Below, one piece after another: positions 1-6,119 of a DNA stretch of 7,542 bases; position 1 is the first letter of the stretch; every line of letters begins with the position of its first letter. This stretch comes from JBHIER01 sp046760705 [NCBI: bacterium] (GTDB taxonomy: Bacteria; JBHIER01; G020348925). The notes beneath the pieces were generated by a model. That model had not been told where the DNA came from, made no database searches, and worked only from the letters and a program-made list of their open reading frames with translations. The DNA lies in assembly GCA_046760705.1 (NCBI GenBank), contig JBHIER010000152.1, forward strand, positions 1 through 7,542. The letters are read 5' to 3'. A program made the translations under genes and the position numbers.

Positions 1-2
1 CC

Positions 3-203
3 AAAACCCTTAAGGAGATGATCCAGGATATCTGTCCTCATGAGTGGGAAAGGATTCGCAATCTCTTATCTACTCAGGTAAGAATAACAACGACGATGAA
101 GAGAAAAGATGGTAAGGTAATCCATATAAGAAAGTCTTGCCAGGCTGAGGTGTTCCATAAGGAAATATATGATGCCTTGAATTTACCTTACCAGCCTATA
201 TAA
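3..203 (+). CDS. C-terminal fragment of a probable insertion-sequence transposase (cut by window edge)
   Basis: The frame is open from the left edge, with no start inside the window, and stops with TAA at 201-203. About 66 residues are visible. They have the look of the tail of a DDE transposase of the IS1634/IS4 type: a helical lead-in (DICPHEWERIRNLL), then a beta-hairpin-like stretch with basic residues and 'KDGKVIHIR', then a closing 'IYDALNLPYQP' resembling the 'LL..LGL.LP' ends of that family. No catalytic residue lies in this part. The ATG at 18 is preceded by an open frame and by a purine-rich stretch (AAGGAG), so a separate 61-residue protein is possible but less likely. The family call rests on general resemblance only. 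No terminal inverted repeat of an IS could be identified downstream. Confidence 0.42.
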   Translation, partial: KTLKEMIQDICPHEWERIRNLLSTQVRITTTMKRKDGKVIHIRKSCQAEVFHKEIYDALNLPYQPI

Positions 204-352
204 CTTATTTTTTTAAGGCATGAACTTAGGATGAAATCAATCAAACCGAGTCTGGAACAATCCGGGCAAGAAAGGAGGGTAGGTGCTTCGAGGATCCCCA
301 GGCAGATGAAGTTGGTTACATAGATCTAAATCCGCTGATGTCAATTGTGTGC

Positions 353-386
353 TTGACATCTAACGTTTGATGTTTCATGGTACAAT
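353..386 (+). promoter_or_regulatory. Weak sigma70-like promoter candidate
   Basis: A perfect TTGACA lies at 353-358 and a near-consensus TACAAT at 381-386, 17 bases before the ATG at 403. The spacer is 22 bases, well above the usual 16-18, so this is a candidate only. The surrounding 204-402 stretch is AT-rich and holds no gene. Confidence 0.22.
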
Positions 387-402
387 ATGGAGCAACTAAG
401 CG

Positions 403-948
403 ATGAGAAAACTCACTGTAATTTTCGGGTTGTTAATCTTGTGTTTTCTCGCTACAATTTTTCTTGGTTTGGGTCGTAGCAAAGAAAATTTATGCCCGAT
501 TGGCCTATCGGGTAAAATTTCACAACCAGAGGATTCCGGTGCCAACCTCTCGGCGGTGAAACGTAAGGTCCACGGTTATGTGAAGAATTGGGGACAACCT
601 AATGCAGGCGCTTACATGAAACTTTTCGTTGATTGGGACACTCCTATGACTATGGCGGTTTTGTGTGGCGGCAGGATTTCGGTTTTAAATGTGGACCGAG
701 GCCGTGAGGGGGGAATAGATGGTTGTGAGAAAAACAAATCACAAGGGGCTGTTGATGGAAATATCAGCAGCCCCTGTACAAACCCCAAACATCAAAAAGG
801 AGAGAGTCTGAAATATGAAAAGAGATGTTTTAATCTCCACACTGCTTTTGAACTTAAGTTCTGTAGGCTTTGGGCAGCAAGCTCAGAACGTGGAACTTAT
901 TGGCCGGGCGTTGTATGGCCCAGCCAACTGTCCTTTTGTCCAAGGTAA
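403..948 (+). CDS. Hypothetical exported protein or gene remnant overlapping the next gene
   Basis: The ATG at 403 is preceded by GGAG at 389-392, a rather long 10-base spacing. Residues 1-25 look like a signal peptide: MRK, a hydrophobic run of about 20 residues, then GLGRSKEN. The remainder is of no family I recognise. The last 44 codons overlap the start of the strongly supported gene at 815 in another frame and have no protein-like character, so the natural protein probably ended earlier. A stem-loop at 744-775 also lies inside the frame. The best reading is either a short exported protein whose 3' end has decayed, or the 5' remnant of a gene replaced by the propeller gene downstream. Coding potential is uncertain beyond about residue 105. 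Confidence 0.3.
   Translation: MRKLTVIFGLLILCFLATIFLGLGRSKENLCPIGLSGKISQPEDSGANLSAVKRKVHGYVKNWGQPNAGAYMKLFVDWDTPMTMAVLCGGRISVLNVDRGREGGIDGCEKNKSQGAVDGNISSPCTNPKHQKGESLKYEKRCFNLHTAFELKFCRLWAASSERGTYWPGVVWPSQLSFCPR
744..775 (+). other. Stem-loop in the leader of the propeller gene
   Basis: GGGGCTGTTGAT (745-756) pairs with ATCAGCAGCCCC (763-774) over 12 positions, with one G-U pair in RNA, around a 6-base loop; A744-T775 can extend the stem. No run of T follows, so it is not a standard intrinsic terminator. It ends 39 bases before the ATG at 815 and could act as a leader structure, a mRNA stabiliser, or a Rho-type or degenerate terminator for the 403 frame. Confidence 0.5.
797..804 (+). promoter_or_regulatory. 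Ribosome binding site of the propeller gene
   Basis: AAGGAGAG ends 10 bases before the ATG at 815. It supports that start, which also gives a good signal peptide. Confidence 0.6.
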
Positions 949-3010
949 CTACCTCTATTTGGGGGCTGGTTATACCCTGTTGATTTTTGATATTACAACC
1001 CCGCAAAACCTGACCCTCGAAGGGCACTTTTATACGAGAGGATTCTTAATGGATGTCTGGGTTTCAGGTATCTATGCCTATGCTGCCGATGGACAGGCCG
1101 GTCTCCGCATCATCGATGTCTCTGATCCGACCGACCTTCGCGAAATAGGGTCGTATGACACTGAGGGCGGTGCAAGAGCTATCTATGTCTCAGGCCACTA
1201 CGCATACGTTGCCGATCCACACTTTGGCCTGCGTATCATGGATGTCTCAGATCCTGCTAACCCCGAGGAAGTTGGATACTATGACGGAGACTGTTATGCC
1301 TGGGGTATCCACGTTTCAGGTGACTACGCTTATGTTGCCGATTTTGGCTATGGGCTGCGAATTATTGAAGTCTTAGATCCAACCAGCCCCAAGGAGGTCG
1401 GATGTCTCGACACAGAAAGTCTCCCCTGGAGTGTCTTCTTTTCAACCCATTACGTTTACATTGCCAACACACGAGATGGTCTCCGAGTCGTCGATGTCTC
1501 AGATCCAACTAACCCTCTTGAGGTGGGACGCTTCGATACAGAAGATGCGGCAATTGGCGTTTATGTCTCAGGCAATTATGCTTATGTTGGCGATGATTAT
1601 GATGGGCTGCGCATCATTGATATCACAGATCCTACTCGACCCTGGGAGGTAGGTTACTGTAATACCGGGATACATGCGGACTACGTATACGTTTCAGGAG
1701 ACTGTGCTTATGTCACCAATGACTGGGGGGAGTTACGGGCGATCGATGTCTCAGATCCGTCTGAGCCTTATGAGGTGGGATATTTTAATACCGGACATTA
1801 TGCCACTGGTATTTACTTGTCTGGCAACTACGCTTATGTTGCCGATTATATGGGTGGGCTTCGAATAGTCGATGTTGCTGATCCTGCAAAACCCAATGAG
1901 GTGGGCTATTACGTTACTTATGGTTTTGCGGAGGATGTCTGGGTTTCAGGGGATTATGCTTATGTTGCGGATAATTACGGTGGGCTGCGCATCATCAACG
2001 TTTCGAATCCAGTCAGTCCTGATGAAGTCGGATATTTTGACACTGAGGATCGGGCAGTTGGCCTCTACCTTTCAGGCGACTACGCCTACGTTGCCGATAG
2101 TGACGATGGCCTGCGCACCATCGATGTCTCCGATCCCACGAACCCCAATGAGGTGGGACATTTCGATACGAGGGGCTATGCAGGAGACGTGTATATTTCA
2201 GGTGACTTAGCGTACATTGCTGATGGAAAACGCGGTCTTCGCATCATCGACGTCTCGAATCCGGCTAAGCCCAGCGAGATAGGATATGTTAACACCGAGG
2301 ATTGGGCAGTTGGCCTCTATGTTTCAGGCGACTACGCCTATGTTGCCGATTGGGACGATGGTCTTCGCATCATGGATGTCTCAGATCCTGCTAACCCTAA
2401 GGAAGTTGGATACTATGACACAGAAGGGTTCGCCTGGGATGTTCACATCTCGGGCGACTACGCTTATGTTGCCGATGGGTTTAACGGGCTGCGTATTATT
2501 GACATCTCGGATCCAACACATCCAGAAGAGATGGGTTATTATGACACTGAAGACTTCGCAGAGGCCGTCCATGTTTTAGACGATTATGTCTACGTCGCCG
2601 ACGGGCTTGATGGTCTTTATATTTTGAGATTCGTACCGCCAACAGGGTTAGAGAATAACCCAATTAGACCAAACTTGCCAGAGAAATTTGTACTAAGGCA
2701 AAACTACCCCAATCCCTTCAATGCCGCCACCACCATCCGCTTCACCATCCCCAGCCCAGAGCAGAGAGCCCAGAGCGCAGAGAAAAGAGCAAAGAGCGGA
2801 GAGTGCGCTCTACGCACTACGCTTAAGATTTACAATCTCCTCGGCCAGGAAGTGAGAACTTTGGTGGATGAGGAGAAAGACCCGGGATATTATGCTGTCA
2901 CCTGGGACGGGCGGGATCACTTCGGCAACGATGTGGCTAGCGGAGTCTATTTTTATCGCCTAAAGTTGGGTGGATTGAGCCAGACGGAAAAAATGCTGTT
3001 GTTACGCTAA
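815..3010 (+). CDS. Secreted LVIVD-repeat beta-propeller protein with C-terminal sorting domain
   Basis: The product has 731 residues. Residues 1-20 form a signal peptide (hydrophobic core LISTLLLNLSSVGFG, likely cut before QQ). Residues 42-82 are a degenerate first repeat of 41 residues. Residues 83-586 are twelve exact 42-residue repeats of the type 'VSGDYAYVADxxxGLRIIDVSDPxxPxEVGYxDT', and 587-606 a half repeat. This is the LVIVD repeat family, expected to fold as beta-propeller blades on the cell surface or outside the cell. Ligand and enzymatic role are unknown. A linker at 610-623 leads to a FlgD-Ig-like / type IX sorting domain ('FVLRQNYPNPFN' to the final 'KMLLLR'), known to direct export and anchoring in Bacteroidetes-like bacteria; whether this organism has that secretion system is not visible. 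Residues 647-667 are a low-complexity, charged insert (see the repeat at 2758). Start supported by an SD sequence at 797. Confidence 0.93.
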   Translation: MKRDVLISTLLLNLSSVGFGQQAQNVELIGRALYGPANCPFVQGNYLYLGAGYTLLIFDITTPQNLTLEGHFYTRGFLMDVWVSGIYAYAADGQAGLRIIDVSDPTDLREIGSYDTEGGARAIYVSGHYAYVADPHFGLRIMDVSDPANPEEVGYYDGDCYAWGIHVSGDYAYVADFGYGLRIIEVLDPTSPKEVGCLDTESLPWSVFFSTHYVYIANTRDGLRVVDVSDPTNPLEVGRFDTEDAAIGVYVSGNYAYVGDDYDGLRIIDITDPTRPWEVGYCNTGIHADYVYVSGDCAYVTNDWGELRAIDVSDPSEPYEVGYFNTGHYATGIYLSGNYAYVADYMGGLRIVDVADPAKPNEVGYYVTYGFAEDVWVSGDYAYVADNYGGLRIINVSNPVSPDEVGYFDTEDRAVGLYLSGDYAYVADSDDGLRTIDVSDPTNPNEVGHFDTRGYAGDVYISGDLAYIADGKRGLRIIDVSNPAKPSEIGYVNTEDWAVGLYVSGDYAYVADWDDGLRIMDVSDPANPKEVGYYDTEGFAWDVHISGDYAYVADGFNGLRIIDISDPTHPEEMGYYDTEDFAEAVHVLDDYVYVADGLDGLYILRFVPPTGLENNPIRPNLPEKFVLRQNYPNPFNAATTIRFTIPSPEQRAQSAEKRAKSGECALRTTLKIYNLLGQEVRTLVDEEKDPGYYAVTWDGRDHFGNDVASGVYFYRLKLGGLSQTEKMLLLR
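1061..2572 (+). repeat. Twelve tandem 126-bp coding repeats (LVIVD units)
   Basis: The period is exactly 126 bases with no indel across twelve units, flanked by a degenerate unit before and a half unit after. DNA conservation is patchy: the segment from 1235 to about 1287 is nearly identical to that starting at 2369 (nine units apart, two differences seen), and the segment around 2052 closely matches that at 2304 (two units apart). This points to past unequal crossing-over or gene conversion between units. Confidence 0.9.
2758..2820 (+). repeat. In-frame 7-base-period element with inverted arm
   Basis: Seven consecutive heptads follow the pattern AGAGCNN (2758-2806; one has A and one T at the fifth base). 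Two heptads of the opposite sense follow, GCTCTAC and GCACTAC (2807-2820), then GC. The arms can fold: AGTGCG 2802-2807 pairs with CGCACT 2813-2818, and AGCG 2795-2798 with CGCT 2820-2823. Nine heptads make 63 bases, or 21 codons, so the reading frame is kept. It falls between the 'TIRFTIP' strand and the 'TTLKIYN' strand of the sorting domain, where relatives usually have only a short loop. Confidence 0.75.
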
Positions 3011-3062
3011 AACTCAGGGAATTGAAGGGAAGATTGAAAACTCAGGGAATTGAAGGGAAGAT
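3009..3062 (+). repeat. Two 26-bp direct repeats just after the propeller gene
   Basis: The 26 bases at 3009-3034 (beginning AAAACTCAGGGAATTG) recur exactly at 3037-3062, separated by TG. The first copy begins inside the TAA stop of the upstream gene. A partial third motif, CAGGGAAGATTCC, follows at 3063. Confidence 0.85.
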
Positions 3063-3116
3063 CAGGGAAGATTCCGTTCCCTGCTATTCCCTCATAATCC
3101 GTCATATTCCTTTTTT
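3063..3116 (+). other. Hairpin and T-run after the propeller gene (possible transcript end)
   Basis: CAGGGAA (3063-3069) pairs with TTCCCTG (3077-3083) over a 7-base loop. An outer arm AGGGAAT (3044-3050) can pair with ATTCCCT (3086-3092). Six T lie at 3111-3116, too far from the stem for a textbook intrinsic terminator, but the nested structure could still end or protect the transcript. Confidence 0.35.
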
Positions 3117-3143
3117 ATTCCAAGAAGAAGCAAGAGGCCCGCC

Positions 3144-3347
3144 CACACCACCCTGAAGATTTACAACATCCTCGGGCAAGAGGTGAGAGCTTTGGTGGAT
3201 GAGCATAAGGGACCGGGGTATTATGAGGTCACCTGGGATGGGAGGAATGAGAAAGGGGACGAAGTCTCCAGTGGGGTCTATTCTTATCGGTTGTCAGTGA
3301 ACGGTGCTCGGTGGTCGGAGACAAGAAAGATGGTGTTGCTGCGGTGA
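3144..3347 (+). pseudogene. Orphan copy of the C-terminal sorting domain (gene remnant)
   Basis: Translation from 3144 to the TGA at 3345-3347 gives 'HTTLKIYNILGQEVR...' through 'SGVYSYRL' to the final 'KMVLLR'. Over the first 50 aligned residues, 37 are identical to the end of the propeller protein. The frame differs from that of the upstream gene. No ATG or ribosome binding site precedes it, and the 'QNYPNPFN' half and any passenger domain are missing. It is therefore most likely the 3' scar of a deleted or recombined gene with the same module. Open frame continues back to the stop at 3051-3053, but that stretch is repeat sequence. Confidence 0.75.
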
Positions 3348-3543
3348 GAGAAGATAATGGAACTAAGATGACGGACACAAGGGATGGCCGAGACTGGGTG
3401 ACTGGTAAGATATTTGAAGAATGGGACTTAGGGAGTTGCGTCAAATTGTTTCAATTTCGTGGACGGTAATGAAAATCTCCTTCTGTCCGAACCGTTCTTG
3501 CCCCCCAGTGGGCCTGGCAGACACAGGAGCTTATCCGTTTCCG

Positions 3544-3574
3544 ATCCGAAAGATTCCGTCGGAATCCATCGGAT
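3544..3574. repeat. Nested inverted repeat
   Basis: The outer arms are ATCCGA (3544-3549) and TCGGAT (3569-3574). The inner arms are GATTCCG (3552-3558) and CGGAATC (3560-3566) around a single T. A third stem, GTTCC/GGAAC, follows near 3594-3605. Confidence 0.6.
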
Positions 3575-3627
3575 TCTGCGGAAAGGAATCCCGGTTCCAC
3601 GGAACGGGGCAGGATCTTATGGGATGT

Positions 3628-3682
3628 GGTGGCCACCCCCCTATCCCCAATAAAAGGCCGACGGCTGGCTGCAATAGGGGGG
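3628..3682. repeat. 9-bp inverted repeat next to a 10-bp palindrome
   Basis: CCCCCCTAT (3636-3644) is perfectly complementary to ATAGGGGGG (3674-3682), enclosing 29 bases with an inner GCCG/CGGC mini-stem. GGTGGCCACC at 3628-3637 is a perfect palindrome that overlaps the left arm, so two alternative folds are possible. No T-run flanks it on either strand. Confidence 0.6.
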
Positions 3683-3905
3683 CCTGAACTCCACGACGAA
3701 CAAGGGCACCCTGAGCTGAAAGAGTGCTGAGGATGTGGAGGGGAGCCTTTGCCCCAAAAGGCAAGATTTCCCGTCTTGATAGCGCATCCTGGCGAATATT
3801 CACAGTTAGGGAGCTATGTGTGAGAGGTGAGAAAAATCTATTTCTTGAGGATCGACCCGATTCAATTCATCGTAGCGCCGTGGCTATATGATGCATCCCC
3901 TGGCC

Positions 3906-5795
3906 TTACGGCTGGCACGGCGCTATGCCCAGGATGGCGTTCGCAATCCCGACGACGTCGAGCAGATCGATCTTTCCGTCGTCATCGCAGTCGACGGCCC
4001 ACAGCTCGTACTCCGTCGGGGGCTCGCCGATGTTCAAAATGATGTTGACCGCCCTGACCAGGTCGAGCACGTTGATTCCCCGGTCGAGGTTGACATCTGC
4101 TCTGCAATACACGCCGACGAAACCGTTCTCTGTCTCCGTTTGAACGGGTGCTCCGCCGGCGGCCAAGACGGATAGGTCTTGAATTGCCACCTGAGCGACC
4201 TGTCCGAATTGGGCCTCCTCGGATATGTGGAAGATGATATGAGCGATTGGGCCGGTGCCTATTTCGATGGAGTTGCCATTTGTATCCGATGCAGCCACGG
4301 TGAGCGTGCCCGGTGAAGAGACCTCCCAGGTGAAAAGGCCCAGACTGGAAGTTCGCTCCGTTGGGGTGACCTCCGTGACGGCCAATAGAGCCTCGTCGAA
4401 GCAGATTTCGAGTCTGACCAGCGAACAGGGGATATCCTGATACTTTTGATTGTCCAGCTCCACGGGGAGAGGAAGCATCTCCCCTGGCAGTCCGCACAAC
4501 TCCGGCAGCCGGAGCGCCACCCGGTTGGGGACCACGCCCATCCCTAAGAGCCGGACGTATAAGGCCGGATCACGGCAGTCGTTGGAGCGGATGGTGGCCA
4601 CCCCAGCCTGGACATCAGAGATGGAGGGTGTGAAGGTGAAGGTGAGGGGAAAGACGTCGTCCGGACTGACAATTTGGGGGAAGTGTCCCGGTTTCACGGC
4701 AAACTCCCCGGAGGTGATGTCCACACCGTAAATCTCCAAGGCGGCTGCCCCGGGGTTGGTGACGGGAAGGACCCACTCGGCCGTATCACTGATCTCAACG
4801 GTACCGAAGTTGTGGAAGGTCTCCGTGATCTGGATCTCCGGCAGGTCACCCATCACTAAGAAGATGACCCTCTCCTCGATGCCGCAGTGGTTCGTGCCCA
4901 TTTTGATGCGGAACCATCCGCCCGGCTGGCCGCCTCCGGCCTCGCCCCACCATGTGCCCCAACTGTTCTTGCAGATCCAGCAAGGCGGGTCGGTGGTGTC
5001 GTCCCAGCCGACTATGACGACTCCGTGGCCGGCCTCCTTTTCGCCGGTCACGTGTTCGTACACCCCGCCCTGATAATAGTTGAAGTCGCCGTATACCATC
5101 ATGGAGGCCGCCAGGGGCCCCTCTAAGAGTTTCTCCTTGATCTGGGCCGGGGTGCTGACGTTCGATGTGCCGCCCACCCAGTTCCAGCAGGAGATCTTCG
5201 TAGTCCGGGACCTCCAGTCGGAACAGGTCCAACTGCAGCTCAGATCCTGACCGGAGTAGGGGAAGCACGTTTCGTCCGGAGCCCCGTACTCGGCGAGGTA
5301 GGCGCAGGCCTGGTCCACTGTCCAGCCCGTCTGGCAGCAGGCCCCGCAGCCGCAGGAGAAGAGGTGCTGCTCGGAAAGGTTCAAATTCAAGTCTGGATCG
5401 CCGAAGTGGATGTCAGCCACAGCCTCCATGGCGCCGATGGCTGCGAAGGCGGCGCAACTGCCGCAACCGCCTTGATTCCTGATGGGCGTCGTCCAGTTCC
5501 CCCCGTCCACCTCCCGCCAGTCAAACCGCTCAGGCTGACCAGGATACCGCCAGATTTGCTCCGGGTCCGGGATGCGGGTCAGGCTCTTGGGCGAGATCTC
5601 ACCGCATAAGGCCCGACGCTGCTCCGGCGGGAGCTGCGAGGCCCAAGTCTCGCCGGCCACCCAACGAGCCCCCTTCTCTTCAATGGCCCTCTGAACTACC
5701 TCCAGCTCAGGGAGCCTTTTCCCGGCAGACGGTTGCCCGAAGGCGAAGATCGAGGTGAGCAATAGAAATATCCCAAAGAACATGCCCTTCATCAT
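3906..5795 (-). CDS. Secreted papain-family (C1A) cysteine peptidase with ASH-like, cohesin-like and dockerin domains
   Basis: The product has 629 residues. Residues 1-20 are a signal peptide, and about 30-66 a short propeptide ('WVAGETWASQLPPEQRRALCG'). The papain domain spans about 90-315. All catalytic positions are present: Q108 (oxyanion hole), C114 in GGCGSC, H257 in AGHGVVIVGWD and N277 in CKNSWG. The residue after C114 is Ala, where plant papains have Trp. About 318-421 is an ASH/HYDIN-like immunoglobulin fold ('FHNFGTVEISDTAEWVLPVTN'). About 425-562 resembles a cohesin ('LPGEMLPLPVELDN' to 'AHIIFHISE'). About 564-625 is a type I dockerin with two calcium loops (D567, N569, D571, N575, D578 and D602, D604, D606, D610, D613). 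It likely acts outside the cell, perhaps docked to a partner. It lies 28 bp after the DsrH-like gene on the same strand. Start is ATG 5795 or the adjacent ATG 5792, behind a modest GAAAGGG. Confidence 0.92.
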   Translation of the reverse strand: MMKGMFFGIFLLLTSIFAFGQPSAGKRLPELEVVQRAIEEKGARWVAGETWASQLPPEQRRALCGEISPKSLTRIPDPEQIWRYPGQPERFDWREVDGGNWTTPIRNQGGCGSCAAFAAIGAMEAVADIHFGDPDLNLNLSEQHLFSCGCGACCQTGWTVDQACAYLAEYGAPDETCFPYSGQDLSCSWTCSDWRSRTTKISCWNWVGGTSNVSTPAQIKEKLLEGPLAASMMVYGDFNYYQGGVYEHVTGEKEAGHGVVIVGWDDTTDPPCWICKNSWGTWWGEAGGGQPGGWFRIKMGTNHCGIEERVIFLVMGDLPEIQITETFHNFGTVEISDTAEWVLPVTNPGAAALEIYGVDITSGEFAVKPGHFPQIVSPDDVFPLTFTFTPSISDVQAGVATIRSNDCRDPALYVRLLGMGVVPNRVALRLPELCGLPGEMLPLPVELDNQKYQDIPCSLVRLEICFDEALLAVTEVTPTERTSSLGLFTWEVSSPGTLTVAASDTNGNSIEIGTGPIAHIIFHISEEAQFGQVAQVAIQDLSVLAAGGAPVQTETENGFVGVYCRADVNLDRGINVLDLVRAVNIILNIGEPPTEYELWAVDCDDDGKIDLLDVVGIANAILGIAPCQP

Positions 5796-5823
5796 TCATG
5801 CCCTTTCATTTGGTGAAATTTCT

Positions 5824-6081
5824 TTACCAGACCACCACCGAATCGTGGTCAAGGAGCAGTTGCACCGTCTCATCGTAGCCGATGGGATGAACGTCCGGCG
5901 GGATCTGGCTCATATCAGCGTCCTCCCGGAGAAGGAAGGTCTTCGCTCCCAGGGATGGTCTGGCGCGCACCCCCTCTTGCAAGAGCAGCAGGGAGAGGAG
6001 GTCCTCTTCCGCCTGGGCTTTGATACACTCAAAGGCCTTCGTATCTTCAGCCTTTCTCACAATATGGAGAGTGCCCGCCAT
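5824..6081 (-). CDS. dsrH: DsrH/TusB-like sulfur-relay protein
   Basis: The product has 85 residues. It opens with 'GTLHIVRKAED', the typical DsrH/TusB N-terminus, has a conserved cysteine at C19 (matching the catalytic-type Cys near position 20 of DsrH), a central 'LLSLLLLQEGVRARP' strand-turn, and ends 'IGYDETVQLLLDHDSVVVW', like the 'DY.G.V.L...H....W' end of the family. In known systems DsrH/TusB forms a hexamer with DsrE/TusD and DsrF/TusC that passes persulfide sulfur to DsrC/TusE, serving sulfur oxidation or 2-thiouridine synthesis in tRNA. Which applies here cannot be told; no DsrC, TusA or sulfite reductase gene is in the window. Start ATG at 6081 has a strong AGGAG six bases upstream. 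The gene is separated from its dsrE-like neighbours by 247 bp of repeat-like sequence. Confidence 0.8.
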   Translation of the reverse strand: MAGTLHIVRKAEDTKAFECIKAQAEEDLLSLLLLQEGVRARPSLGAKTFLLREDADMSQIPPDVHPIGYDETVQLLLDHDSVVVW

Positions 6082-6087
6082 CCCATT

Positions 6088-6092
6088 CTCCT
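6088..6092 (-). promoter_or_regulatory. Ribosome binding site of the DsrH-like gene
   Basis: AGGAG on the minus strand lies 6 bases before the ATG at 6081, confirming that start. A 10-bp palindrome CGAAGCTTCG lies just upstream at 6095-6104 and could form a small hairpin or protein site. Confidence 0.65.
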
Positions 6093-6119
6093 AACGAAGC
6101 TTCGCCCCAGACCAGCGAG

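Larger units (their letters stand above)
3348..3905. other. Gene-free region between convergent genes
   Basis: There are 558 bases here between the sorting-domain remnant (+) and the peptidase gene (-). Several frames of 60-90 codons exist on both strands, but they overlap one another and show no recognisable domain, signal peptide or good ribosome binding site. The stretch is rich in inverted repeats: 3544-3574, 3628-3682, a 6-bp stem GCCTTT/AAAGGC at 3745-3762 and a 5-bp stem CAAGA/TCTTG at 3762-3778. It may hold decayed sequence or a structured RNA. No clear terminator for either side is seen. Confidence 0.6.

Noticed and set aside
204-214. T-run at 208-214 as terminator of the transposase fragment
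   Set aside because: No stable stem precedes it; the only pairing nearby is four bases after the run.
1061-2572. CRISPR or satellite array
   Set aside because: The 126-bp units are coding, in frame and give a known 42-residue protein repeat; there are no unique spacers.
3745-3762. Intrinsic terminator for the peptidase gene
   Set aside because: The 6-bp stem lies more than 140 bases beyond the stop and has no T-run on the minus strand.
3421-3803. Overlapping 60-90 codon frames on both strands (for example 3421-3687 + and 3531-3803 -)
   Set aside because: They overlap each other, have no family resemblance, no ribosome binding site, and a composition dominated by Pro, Arg and Ser as expected from random GC-rich frames.
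3982-5268. Long arginine-rich frames inside the peptidase gene on both strands
   Set aside because: They are shadows of the strongly supported peptidase reading frame.
3906-5795. Inactive peptidase homologue
   Set aside because: The Ala after the catalytic Cys is unusual, but Q108, C114, H257 and N277 are all present, so there is no reason to call it inactive.
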